Shown here: positions 47,085 to 55,328 of the stretch, piece by piece
Layout: each line of letters opens with the position of its first letter
Position numbering within the stretch: position 1 is the stretch's first letter
Assembly (NCBI RefSeq): GCF_005886105.2
Contig: NZ_PNCO02000002.1
Location: 992,001 to 1,056,000 of the forward strand
Source: Pseudoalteromonas galatheae
Lineage (GTDB): Bacteria > Pseudomonadota > Gammaproteobacteria > Enterobacterales > Alteromonadaceae
Length of the DNA: 64,000 nucleotides
Reading direction: 5' to 3'
Program-made: the position numbers and the translations under genes
The notes under the pieces: generated by a model
Told to the model about the DNA's origin: nothing
Database searches by the model: none
The model's input: the letters and a program-made list of their open reading frames with translations, nothing else

Positions 47085-50000
47085 TCAAGCCCGTGAGCGT
47101 GCATGCAGCTCGTAAAATGCTAGTAAATCGTCAATCGCCATGGGTTTTGCGAAGTGATAGCCCTGCATATATTCACAGCCCACTTCTCTTAGGTAATTAA
47201 GCTGAGCTTTTGTCTCAACACCTTCTGCAATGCACTTCATGTTTAAGCTCTGCGCCAGTAAATAAATGGTCCGAATGATAGATTTATTCGCAGGCTTTGC
47301 GCTCATATTACGTACGAACCCCTGATCGATTTTTATAATGTCAAGCGGGAACTCATTCAGATACGTAAGTGAAGAAAAACCAGTGCCGAAATCATCAAGC
47401 AACAATACGAAGTCTGCTCGCTTCATTTCGTTGATAGTTGCTCGCGCCTTAACCATATCAGACATAAAGATTGACTCGGTGATCTCAAGTCTTAAGCACC
47501 GATTTGTAAGGCCATGTGCTTTCAAAATTTCAGTGAATTGGTGCGCAATATCTGAGCGTAAAATATGTACCGCGCTTAAATTAAGAGATAGATAAAAACC
47601 TGGCTCTTGTTTAAATAACGGACGCAATTCTATTAAGGCTCTGATAAGTGCTTGCTCAGTCAAGGTTTCAATCAACCCGCTTTCTTCTGCAATCGGAATA
47701 AAGTCGTTTGGAGGGATCAGCATATCGTCATTGCGCCAGCGCATAAGTAATTCGACCCCCGCAAGCTGGCCTGTTGTGGTATTGATGATAGGCTGATAGT
47801 GATTAAAAAACTCCCCATCTTTAACAGCTGTTTTCATTGCTGTTTCTAACCGCAGCTTTTTACTGATCTCTTCATTCATTGACTCAGTAAAGAATTTAAA
47901 TGCATTTCTTCCGGATTGTTTTGCATGGATCATGGCGATATCAGCGTTGCGGATCAAGGATTCTGAGTCTGGCGCATCGAATGGATAAACAGCAATACCA
48001 ATACTGGCAGATACACTCATGGTGATCCCATCAATTTCGATACGCTCAGGTAAGCGCTTCACCAAACGTGTGACTAATTCACTCACATATTCGATACTAG
48101 GGAAGGACTTAATTAGCACCAGAAACTCATCACCGCTCTGCCTTGCTAAAATACAGTTATTATTTATTTGTTCTTGGATGCGTTTAGTTATAGCAACCAG
48201 TAATTTGTCCCCAATATGATGTCCATAAGCATCATTTATTGGTTTAAACCTGTCTAAATCAATAAATAATAGGGCACAGCTCTGCTGTGTGTTGTTTGCG
48301 TTAAACAGTGCAAATTCGATGTGTTGTAGCATGAGGCTACGATTCGGCAGCTCCGTCAAAGCGTCGAAATTAGCGAGGTATCTTAGTTCATTCTCAGCTT
48401 TTTTTTGCTCTGTGAGATCGGTAACAACTACCACGAAATATTGAAGGTTTACGTTGTCCTTGGAAATTGCGCTAATGCTAAGTTGAACTGGGTGTACTTT
48501 ATCCCAACCGTCTGTAACTTGTACTTCTTGCCTTAAATACTGATTCGGTCCAAGAGATTTTAAGTTGGCAATTAAGCTATGGAATTTCTTTTGTCCAATA
48601 GCATTAACAAAACGCTCAGTAGTTAAGTCATTTAACGCTTCATTTTCTTGCAATTGAAATGCCCGACAAAAGCTACTATTGACAGAAATAGGTTGTAAGC
48701 TCGGATCTAAGATCAAAATCCAATCATTTACTTGGCTGAAGGCTTCGCCCAACATGCTTGCGCGCATCTGGTTCGCTTTTTGCGTGGTAACATTAGTATA
48801 AATACCGTGTAGCTCGGTAGCTTTACCTTGTGAATCAAACTCTGCGACTTGACCAAAGTCGTGAAACCAGTGCCAGTTGTTATCAGCACAACGCAGCCGA
48901 TAAGAGAGAGAAAGCTGTTCTTTAGTCGGGTTAGAAATAAACTTCTTCCAAGCAAGTTCGACAAGTTCTCTATCATCTGGGTGAATGGCGTTATAGTGCT
49001 CTTGAAGTGTCATCGTATCGCTCTCAAAGCCAAGTGCCTCGGCGCGTTGCTGGGTGATCTGGCGTGCTGCCAGATCTGCCGACCAAACGCCGCTCTTGGT
49101 TGATTTCAAGGCAAGTTTGGTCTGTCTTCCTGCTTGTGTCACGGCCCTCAGTGCTGTCTCAAGTTGACGTTGCTTTTGCTGGTGTTTGGTAACGATCAAC
49201 AATATAAGCACGAAAGCTATTAGACTATATAAAGTTAGTGCAACAGGCGAGCGCCATGGTGAATGAGCGACATTAAAACGCAAGTTGATTACATTGCTAA
49301 GATCATCACTGTTAAGCGAGCGCGGCGAAATGATTAATTGATAGTCGCCGGGGAGTATTTGATTTAAAAATACTTTATTTCGTTTTAGGCTTGAAAATGT
49401 AAGTGCACTTGGGCCAAGTAACGATGCTTGATATTGGATGTGATGGTCGCCATTGAAGTCAAAGTCGGAAAACTGCAGCTCTATGCCCATGTCATCAAAC
49501 TTAAAATCAAGTGCTTGCAAAATTGCGTCAGGTGCTAAGTAGGTCTGATCTCTGCTTAGGATATCCATTTGAGTGAGCAGCAGTGGTCTTTTTTTCACGA
49601 CGCTATCAGCAAATTGCTCTGGATCGAAAGAGATAGCGCCGTTGACCGTACCGAACATAAGCTCTCCAGATCGAAGTGCTGCTGCAGCGCCTCCGTTAAA
49701 CTCAGGTGTCGGCAAACCCTGAGTCGTTCCAAAGGTTTCTAATGTTTTATTTATTGGATCAAACTTAAACATACCCCGTTGGCTGCTGGCCCAGATCATG
49801 CCATCTCTATCTAACTGCAGATTGTAAATTGCATTACTCATCAAGCCCTGATCGGTTGTCAGCTTGTATTCTTCAGCGTAGGTGTCTTTATTAAGCCCGA
49901 TGAGACCTTCTGTTGAGGTTGCCAACCATAACGTTCCAGCTTTGTCTACTACCCAACTATTGACGGCAGAAACTAGATGTTTATCGGACTTACTATAAAC

Positions 50001-51572
50001 CATAGTTAGTGAGTCTGTTGACTCACTGTATTTGACCAGACCTGTATTAGTACTTATCCAATACTCTGTTTTTGTGCTATCCAACGGCGGAAGAAACAAA
50101 AAGCTTTGAGCTGCTGCTAGCTGTTTGGATAACCCAGCTAATGCCCGAACTTTATTAGTCGCTGCATTATATTCGTAAAATCCATTGTTATTGATGAATG
50201 GAAACTTGCTTTGAGAGTACTTGGCTATTCCCCAACTATATGGCTCAAGTTTGTCACCGTTTTCAAGCATAATTGGGCTCAGCTGTTTTGTGCTGATGTT
50301 AAATAGCGAGGTCTCTTGAGTTGTTTGGATTAAAAAGGTATTTTCATCGAAATGGGACGAATTAAAAATAGAGTATACGGCATCTGCTCCATACAAAGCT
50401 TTTGAGTCTCTATTTTGTAGATAGCTAGATTTCAATTGGCGGGTACTTAAATCAAACTCGTTAATGCCGTTATCTGTACCAAGGAGCACTGTGTTTTTGT
50501 TGGTAGGGTGAATCGACCAGATATTGTTATTGGCAAACCTATCTTGAGTACTTATGAATTTGGTAAAACGCAGCGAGCTGGAAGGCCATAAATATGCACC
50601 GTCGTTATATGTACCCATCCATAAGTTATTATTTTTATCCGCATATAGGTGGGTAATACTTGGGTTCGTTAGCCTGTATTGGCCTTCCGTCAAGGAAAGC
50701 ACTTTCGAGCTGCTCTTGTCTCTTCTGTCAATGAGGTATAACCCATCCTCTGTCGCAATAAACTCTCCAAAGGGAGTGATTTGATGCCCCCAAATATTCC
50801 TTTCAGGAACAAGCGTATAGCTTTTTGAAGCTACAAGTGTTTGGTTCTTGATAGGAATAACAAACAAGCCTTCTACAGTGCCCACAAGTAGTCCTAAAGA
50901 AGGATCACGCTTTAGTAGCTTCACATCGTGGCTTAACTCTGAATCTGACTCTGTATAGCTGAGCTGCTCTACGTTTCCTGTAGCAAGTGAATAGCTGAAT
51001 AAGCCTTCGGTCGTTCCAACTATTACAAAATTACCAATAACTGTGATAGCTCTTATATGATTGCTGGGTTTAAAGTGGACTAGTAACTCAGATTCAAATG
51101 TATTTCGGTTAAGTGAATAAAGGTCGCTTTCAATAGAGAAAATAATGCTTTCTCTTTGAGTGGTGGCGGTGCTAATGGGTTTTGAAATAGCGTTATTATC
51201 TTGGCGTTTACCATCATAAATTCGCTTGCTTGTGTAATCATTAACGTTAAACAGGAATGCGCCATCTACACCGGTCGAAATCAGTAATTCATCGTTCGAA
51301 ATATTGAATAATCCAACTATTTCTCTCTCATCAAAGCCCATAGAGGCTTCAATACTAACGAGTTGATTACCATCATAACGGTTTAACCCTTGCAGGGTGC
51401 CTATCCAAATGAAGCCATGTTTATCTTGTGTTATAGCGGTGATTGCAGACTGGCTTAACCCTTCTTCAACAGAGAAACGAGAAGTATAGTGACCGAAGTT
51501 ATGGGCTTGACTAGGCGCGATTATGCAACACAAAGAAAATAATATAAAAAAACACAATAGCGCTTGCTTCAT
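47085..51572 (-). CDS. Reg_prop propeller - PAS - GGDEF - EAL sensor protein
   Basis: The protein has 1495 residues with a signal peptide (to about 23, APSQA-HN). A periplasmic region of Reg_prop beta-propeller repeats (about 30-700; HGFIWIGTLQGLNRYDG, LWMGTYNDGAYLW, GTLWLATSTEGLIGL) and a Y_Y_Y domain (about 700-770) precede one membrane helix (about 773-795), two PAS domains (about 815-1050), GGDEF (about 1055-1220; motif reads ARQSGDEFLVL) and EAL (about 1235-1485; GVELLMRW, RLEITESIF, LDDFGTGFSSL, IAEGVE). It should make or break c-di-GMP in response to a periplasmic ligand, perhaps a glycan as in Reg_prop hybrid regulators. It is a single gene, convergent with the hybrid kinase. Confidence 0.9.
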   Translation of the reverse strand: MKQALLCFFILFSLCCIIAPSQAHNFGHYTSRFSVEEGLSQSAITAITQDKHGFIWIGTLQGLNRYDGNQLVSIEASMGFDEREIVGLFNISNDELLISTGVDGAFLFNVNDYTSKRIYDGKRQDNNAISKPISTATTQRESIIFSIESDLYSLNRNTFESELLVHFKPSNHIRAITVIGNFVIVGTTEGLFSYSLATGNVEQLSYTESDSELSHDVKLLKRDPSLGLLVGTVEGLFVIPIKNQTLVASKSYTLVPERNIWGHQITPFGEFIATEDGLYLIDRRDKSSSKVLSLTEGQYRLTNPSITHLYADKNNNLWMGTYNDGAYLWPSSSLRFTKFISTQDRFANNNIWSIHPTNKNTVLLGTDNGINEFDLSTRQLKSSYLQNRDSKALYGADAVYSIFNSSHFDENTFLIQTTQETSLFNISTKQLSPIMLENGDKLEPYSWGIAKYSQSKFPFINNNGFYEYNAATNKVRALAGLSKQLAAAQSFLFLPPLDSTKTEYWISTNTGLVKYSESTDSLTMVYSKSDKHLVSAVNSWVVDKAGTLWLATSTEGLIGLNKDTYAEEYKLTTDQGLMSNAIYNLQLDRDGMIWASSQRGMFKFDPINKTLETFGTTQGLPTPEFNGGAAAALRSGELMFGTVNGAISFDPEQFADSVVKKRPLLLTQMDILSRDQTYLAPDAILQALDFKFDDMGIELQFSDFDFNGDHHIQYQASLLGPSALTFSSLKRNKVFLNQILPGDYQLIISPRSLNSDDLSNVINLRFNVAHSPWRSPVALTLYSLIAFVLILLIVTKHQQKQRQLETALRAVTQAGRQTKLALKSTKSGVWSADLAARQITQQRAEALGFESDTMTLQEHYNAIHPDDRELVELAWKKFISNPTKEQLSLSYRLRCADNNWHWFHDFGQVAEFDSQGKATELHGIYTNVTTQKANQMRASMLGEAFSQVNDWILILDPSLQPISVNSSFCRAFQLQENEALNDLTTERFVNAIGQKKFHSLIANLKSLGPNQYLRQEVQVTDGWDKVHPVQLSISAISKDNVNLQYFVVVVTDLTEQKKAENELRYLANFDALTELPNRSLMLQHIEFALFNANNTQQSCALLFIDLDRFKPINDAYGHHIGDKLLVAITKRIQEQINNNCILARQSGDEFLVLIKSFPSIEYVSELVTRLVKRLPERIEIDGITMSVSASIGIAVYPFDAPDSESLIRNADIAMIHAKQSGRNAFKFFTESMNEEISKKLRLETAMKTAVKDGEFFNHYQPIINTTTGQLAGVELLMRWRNDDMLIPPNDFIPIAEESGLIETLTEQALIRALIELRPLFKQEPGFYLSLNLSAVHILRSDIAHQFTEILKAHGLTNRCLRLEITESIFMSDMVKARATINEMKRADFVLLLDDFGTGFSSLTYLNEFPLDIIKIDQGFVRNMSAKPANKSIIRTIYLLAQSLNMKCIAEGVETKAQLNYLREVGCEYMQGYHFAKPMAIDDLLAFYELHARSRA

Positions 51573-52053
51573 TAAAAGACCTTTATCTATCCAATCTCAT
51601 CTAGTCCTTTAACAACATGTTACCAAATCAAACTAAGCTGATCTGCGCTAATAAAACTGTTAGCGATGACGCGCAGTCTAGCGGAAATACTAGATTGAAA
51701 TCAACTTAAACCTTGGTTTTTATGCAGTTTATTTAACAATTTATACATGTTTAAGGTTTGTCATTTGTAGCAAATAGAACAATCTACTTGGATGCAAAAA
51801 CACCTACACTCTGATGGTTAAAGTAACGCTTATCAAGTTAATTTAAGCGTAGCAGTTTTATTGGGTTTTTCTTAATTTTATAAAAATAAACGTTGGCTTG
51901 AGCACGACGTTTTACGAAGCGTAAATAACTAAGTTGTTGCGGCAGCTTACAAAGGAAAATAATTCGCATTTATAGCTAAGGTATGTGTTGATAATTGTTA
52001 TCGTTTAGATTAAACTTGTTTGTAGTTAATGAGTTTGAGATTGGTTATCATTT
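51573..52053. other. Divergent region upstream of bfd with Fur box
   Basis: This region is 481 bases, AT-rich. It contains promoters for the leftward propeller protein and rightward bfd. A Fur box at 51989-52003 is listed separately, and a weaker one (TTGGTTATCATTT) lies at about 52040-52052, right before the bfd start. No gene recognised. Confidence 0.5.
51989..52003. promoter_or_regulatory. Fur box upstream of bfd
   Basis: TGATAATTGTTATCG matches the 7-1-7 Fur consensus at 12 of 14 positions, 51 bases before the bfd start. Iron-starvation induction of bfd is known in several bacteria. Confidence 0.7.
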
Positions 52054-52248
52054 ATGTACGTATGCATTTGTCATGGTGTTACAGATAAAAAGATTGCAGA
52101 GACGATAGACGATGGTGCTCGTTCAATGCGTGATCTTAGCCAGACATTATCTGTTGGTAAACAGTGTGGAAAGTGTTGTAACTGTGCGAAGAAAATTTTA
52201 AATGAAAAGCTGATTGAGATTGTTGATGTCACTGAGCAGGTTGCGTAA
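52054..52248 (+). CDS. bfd: Bacterioferritin-associated ferredoxin
   Basis: The protein has 64 residues. This [2Fe-2S] protein reduces ferric iron stored in bacterioferritin so that it can be released. The four cluster cysteines are in MYVCICHGVTDKKI and VGKQCGKCCNCAKK, spaced as in E. coli Bfd; one extra Cys is present in KCCNC. Length is as usual. It converges on two bfr genes, and a Fur box lies upstream, consistent with expression under iron limitation. Confidence 0.96.
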   Translation: MYVCICHGVTDKKIAETIDDGARSMRDLSQTLSVGKQCGKCCNCAKKILNEKLIEIVDVTEQVA

Positions 52249-52280
52249 CAATACATCATCACGCAACCTCAATTAGATAC

Positions 52281-52745
52281 TTATAGTTGAGACTGTAAGT
52301 AGTTTTCTATTCCCATCACTTTAATTAGGTGCTGCTGAGTTTCAAGCCAATCAATCTGCTCTTCTTGCTCATTTTGGATTTTATCTAACGCTTCACGACT
52401 AATGTAATCTTGCTTTTCTTCACACAATTTAATTGCTGCTTGCAGGTCGACCAAAGACGCTTGCTCAAATGCCATATTGCAATCAATCATCTCTGCGCTG
52501 TTTTCACCAATCTTTAAACGACCTAAATCTTGTAAATTAGGAAGGCCTTCTAAGAACAAAATTCGTTCGATAAGACGATCAGCATTTTTCATTTTTTGTA
52601 TTGAAACTTTATAATCCGCTTTATCTAATTGACTAAAGCCAAAGTCTTTAAACATACGTGCATGTAAAAAGTACTGATTAATGCCCACTAGCTCATTGGC
52701 CAATACTTTATTAAGCGCGACAATTACTTCTTTATCACCTTGCAT
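52281..52745 (-). CDS. bfr: Bacterioferritin, haem-binding subunit lacking the ferroxidase site
   Basis: The protein has 154 residues with the four-helix bacterioferritin fold. The haem ligand Met52 is present (SIQKMKNADRLIERIL). Several ferroxidase residues are replaced: positions equivalent to Glu51, His54, Glu127 and His130 of E. coli Bfr read Lys, Asn, Gln and Gln (QKMKN; NEQEEQIDW). Glu18 (ANELVG) and Glu94 remain. It should bind haem at subunit dimer interfaces and pass electrons, but not oxidise iron by itself. It follows the second bfr gene by 14 bases on the same strand. AAGGACTC precedes ATG. Confidence 0.93.
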   Translation of the reverse strand: MQGDKEVIVALNKVLANELVGINQYFLHARMFKDFGFSQLDKADYKVSIQKMKNADRLIERILFLEGLPNLQDLGRLKIGENSAEMIDCNMAFEQASLVDLQAAIKLCEEKQDYISREALDKIQNEQEEQIDWLETQQHLIKVMGIENYLQSQL

Positions 52746-52759
52746 TTGTAGAGTCCTTA

Positions 52760-53227
52760 TTAAAGCTGAGATTGGATATAATTTGGAGCGCCGATAAGAT
52801 CTATCAGTCGAATTTGCTGCTCTAACCAGTAAACATGATCTTCTTCTGTATCAAACAACAGCTTTTCAAGTGTTTCTCGAGATTGGTAATCTTGCTCTTC
52901 TTCACAGATTTTGATTGCTTCTTTGACGCATTCGACGACTTCAAGCTCTAGTTTTAAGTCGTTTTCCATCATAGACTTAACATCTTGGCCGATGAGTAGA
53001 TCACGACGTTTCGTCATGTTAGGTACCCCTTCCAAGAAAAGAATGCGCTTAATCAACCAATCTGCATGTGTTGTTTCTTCTTCACGTTCGTGCTCAAGGC
53101 GTTGGTATAGTTTGCTCAAACCCCAATCTTCGTACATACGTGAATGGATGAAATATTGATCGATAGCTGCAAGCTCATTGGCTAATAGCTTATTGAACGC
53201 GTCGATGACTTTTTGTTTACCTTGCAT
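52760..53227 (-). CDS. bfr: Bacterioferritin, ferroxidase-competent subunit lacking the haem Met
   Basis: The protein has 155 residues. All di-iron ligands are kept: Glu18 (ANELAAIDQYF), Glu51 and His54 (EREEETTHADW), Glu94, Glu127 and His130 (DTEEDHVYWLE). The haem-ligand Met52 is replaced by Thr (EETTH). It should oxidise Fe(II) with O2 or peroxide for storage. Together with the downstream haem-binding subunit it would give a heteropolymeric 24-mer, as reported for Neisseria and Pseudomonas putida. GAGGTAACAGC precedes ATG. The first gene of the two-gene bfr operon. Confidence 0.94.
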   Translation of the reverse strand: MQGKQKVIDAFNKLLANELAAIDQYFIHSRMYEDWGLSKLYQRLEHEREEETTHADWLIKRILFLEGVPNMTKRRDLLIGQDVKSMMENDLKLELEVVECVKEAIKICEEEQDYQSRETLEKLLFDTEEDHVYWLEQQIRLIDLIGAPNYIQSQL

Positions 53228-53499
53228 GCTGTTACCTCAAACTGTGAATATGCGGCTAGTCTAACGGATTTCTTTGATGTGTCAATGAAAAATCTTTATA
53301 AAACAGTGTGTTATATATTGATTATAATTCGCATTTAAGTTGGTGTTTTGGCCTGACAATACAAATTATTGTTATTTCATTTTGAGTAGGATCAGTAATG
53401 CCAGTAAAAAATAAGACTTAAAGCTTAGTGCGACTATTGACAGGGTACGTGCAGGTGATAAATTGGCAACGATCTTTTGTTTTAAAGAGAAATATTGAT

Positions 53500-53826
53500 T
53501 TGAATAAGCTAATCCTGATTTTTGTGACGCTTCTACTTGCGGTGCAATCCGTAAGTGTATTCGCGTCTGAATCTAGCTTCCATCAAATCGAAGTGTCTCA
53601 CCTCCAACATACTCACGACCATGCTGAAGATGTGCAAGCAGACTCCAGCGGACATCATACAAAAGACTGCCACCACTGTGGCCATTGTAGCGGTACGCAT
53701 TTGAATTTAGTCATTTTGAGATCTTTGATCCCCTTTGAAATGCGACCCAATAGTGAAATTTATCCTCAATCAGATACTAAAGTGCGCGCTTTTGTAGAGC
53801 AAGCACACCGTCCACCGATCGCTTAA
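53500..53826 (+). CDS. His/Cys-rich periplasmic protein of metal-efflux locus (DUF2946-like)
   Basis: The protein has about 108 residues. I place the start at TTG 53500 (LNKLILIFVTLLLAVQSVSV), which opens a clean signal peptide and has AAAGAGA upstream; a GTG start at 53428 would add 24 residues. The mature protein carries HLQHTHDHAED and HHTKDCHHCGHCSG, a metal-binding His/Cys cluster. Small proteins of this kind often precede czcCBA operons and may bind or buffer metal in the periplasm. No enzymatic motif. It is the first gene of the czc locus. Confidence 0.6.
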   Translation: MNKLILIFVTLLLAVQSVSVFASESSFHQIEVSHLQHTHDHAEDVQADSSGHHTKDCHHCGHCSGTHLNLVILRSLIPFEMRPNSEIYPQSDTKVRAFVEQAHRPPIA

Positions 53827-53923
53827 GTAGCGGTTATCATTGAAGGCGTGACCTCAATTTAACTTAACCTGAGTTAGGTTAATGAGTAAATTGATAAACC
53901 CAACTTAGCGCAAATTCGTGCTT

Positions 53924-54013
53924 GTGAGTAAACAACTAGGCCTGTTTTCTATGCTTATCTGTTTTGCTTTCAGTGATACTGCCTACTCCGTTTATACCGA
54001 TTGTATTAGGTAA
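53924..54013 (+). pseudogene. Possible relic of czcC (signal-peptide remnant)
   Basis: A 29-codon frame starting with GTG gives MSKQLGLFSMLICFAFSDTA followed by YSV, a signal-peptide-like sequence, and then runs into a 51-bp family A mini-element and stops. It occupies the place where the outer-membrane gene czcC usually lies, before czcB. I infer that czcC was interrupted here and almost wholly deleted. The relic is too short to prove this. Confidence 0.35.
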
Positions 54014-54043
54014 TTGAGCTACTTTAACATCAATTGGTATTAC
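53993..54043 (+). repeat. Family A mini-element, ends only (51 bp)
   Basis: TATACCGATTGTATTAGGTAATTGA matches the TATACC end of copy 2 (reverse: TATACCAGTTGTATTACGTAA). CAATTGGTATTAC matches its other end exactly over 13 bases. The central part is gone, so this is an internally deleted element. It lies inside the putative czcC relic. Confidence 0.65.
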
Positions 54044-54205
54044 TCCTTCTCAGTTATTGACGTTGATTACAGATAACTCACGTTGGCCTGAGAAGCGCAT
54101 TCTTGTTCGTGAATTGACACCGTAAAAGTACAGCCTGGTGCGATTCGCTAAACAAGCTAACGGTTTTGAACGTCAACTTACGTTCTTGAGTAAAAAGAGT
54201 ATCGA

Positions 54206-55315
54206 ATGACAAACTTTAAAATTTTCTCCATCTATTTCGCGGTGAACACGCTTTTTAGCTCGCTGACATATGCCGGCGACGGTCATGAAGAACATGAAGA
54301 GGAAGAAAATGCTATCGTACTGACGCAACAGCAGATGCGTTTTGCCGGAATTCAGACCAAAGAAGTCAAGCTGGAAAGCCATGAGCGCTTTTATTTTGCG
54401 CCTGGAGAAGTAAAAGCCAATGGCTATACCAGCTATTTAGTATCGCCAAGAGCCGATTCAATCGTGTTAAAGCGACACACTACGCTTGGCTCTATGGTTA
54501 ATGTTAACGACCCACTTATCACCTTATTCTCAGAGGCAATGGCGCAGGCCCAAGCGCAGTATTTGGTCGCTTCAACAGAATGGGATAGAGTCAAACGGTT
54601 AAGTAAAGAAACCATCAGTGAGCGTGAGCGCGTTCAAGCAAGTGCCGATTTTAGTTCGGCTTATTCAAAGTTGTTGGCACTTGGAGTAACAGAAAAAGAG
54701 ATTAAAGAAATAGCCACTAAGCCCGCCAGTGAACTTGGCCAATATACGCTCGTTGCTGAGCGCGAGGGAGTGGTAACTCAAGATGCCTTTACTCAGGGCC
54801 AGCATGTTGCCTCTGGCACAACTTTAATGGCAATCACTGATGAAAGCGAGCTATGGGTAGAAGCCCGTTTACAGCCCAACTCTCAACTTCCGTTAGCGGT
54901 TAACTCTAAAGCATTGATTGGCATAGAAGATCAGCAATATGCGGCTCGTGTTATCCAAGAAGCGCATACTATCGATCCCATTACTCGAACCAGACAGATC
55001 CGCCTATTGGTTGAAAATAGTGACGACAAGCTACACGCAGGGATGTTTGTAAACGTCAACTTTATCATACCGTCAAAGGAGTCAACCATAGCGCTACCTG
55101 CAGACGCGTTAAGTCGCGGTCCTGACGGTGATTGGGTGGTGTACATCGAAGAAGCGCCCGGCGAGTTCCATCCCAAAGAAGTGACTTTAGGTGAAGAATT
55201 TGGCGCTCAGGTTGAAGTTATCGGTTTGGCTGTGGGTGAGCGTGTGGCCGTAACCGGAGCGTTCTTTATTGCGTCAGAACAAGCCAAAGCAGGCTTCGAT
55301 CCACATAATCATTAA
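54206..55315 (+). CDS. czcB: CzcB-like membrane fusion protein
   Basis: The protein has 369 residues with an N-terminal signal (to about 23, LTYA-GDG) and a metal-binding-like acidic/His start (GDGHEEHEEEE). It then has a lipoyl/barrel-sandwich (LVSPRADSIVLKRHTTLGSM), a short hairpin (AMAQAQAQYLVASTEWDRV) and beta-barrel and membrane-proximal domains (ITDESELWVEARLQ, GMFVNVNFI). It links the inner-membrane RND pump CzcA to an outer-membrane channel. It ends DPHNH and is followed 13 bases later by czcA. No czcC lies upstream, so an outer-membrane partner must come from elsewhere. Confidence 0.88.
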   Translation: MTNFKIFSIYFAVNTLFSSLTYAGDGHEEHEEEENAIVLTQQQMRFAGIQTKEVKLESHERFYFAPGEVKANGYTSYLVSPRADSIVLKRHTTLGSMVNVNDPLITLFSEAMAQAQAQYLVASTEWDRVKRLSKETISERERVQASADFSSAYSKLLALGVTEKEIKEIATKPASELGQYTLVAEREGVVTQDAFTQGQHVASGTTLMAITDESELWVEARLQPNSQLPLAVNSKALIGIEDQQYAARVIQEAHTIDPITRTRQIRLLVENSDDKLHAGMFVNVNFIIPSKESTIALPADALSRGPDGDWVVYIEEAPGEFHPKEVTLGEEFGAQVEVIGLAVGERVAVTGAFFIASEQAKAGFDPHNH

Positions 55316-55328
55316 GAGGAGCCTCATC

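Noticed and set aside
53864-53882. Hairpin TTAACCT..AGGTTAA after the His/Cys-rich gene as a terminator
   Set aside because: The stem is AT-rich and has no T-run; it only loosely resembles a family B end.
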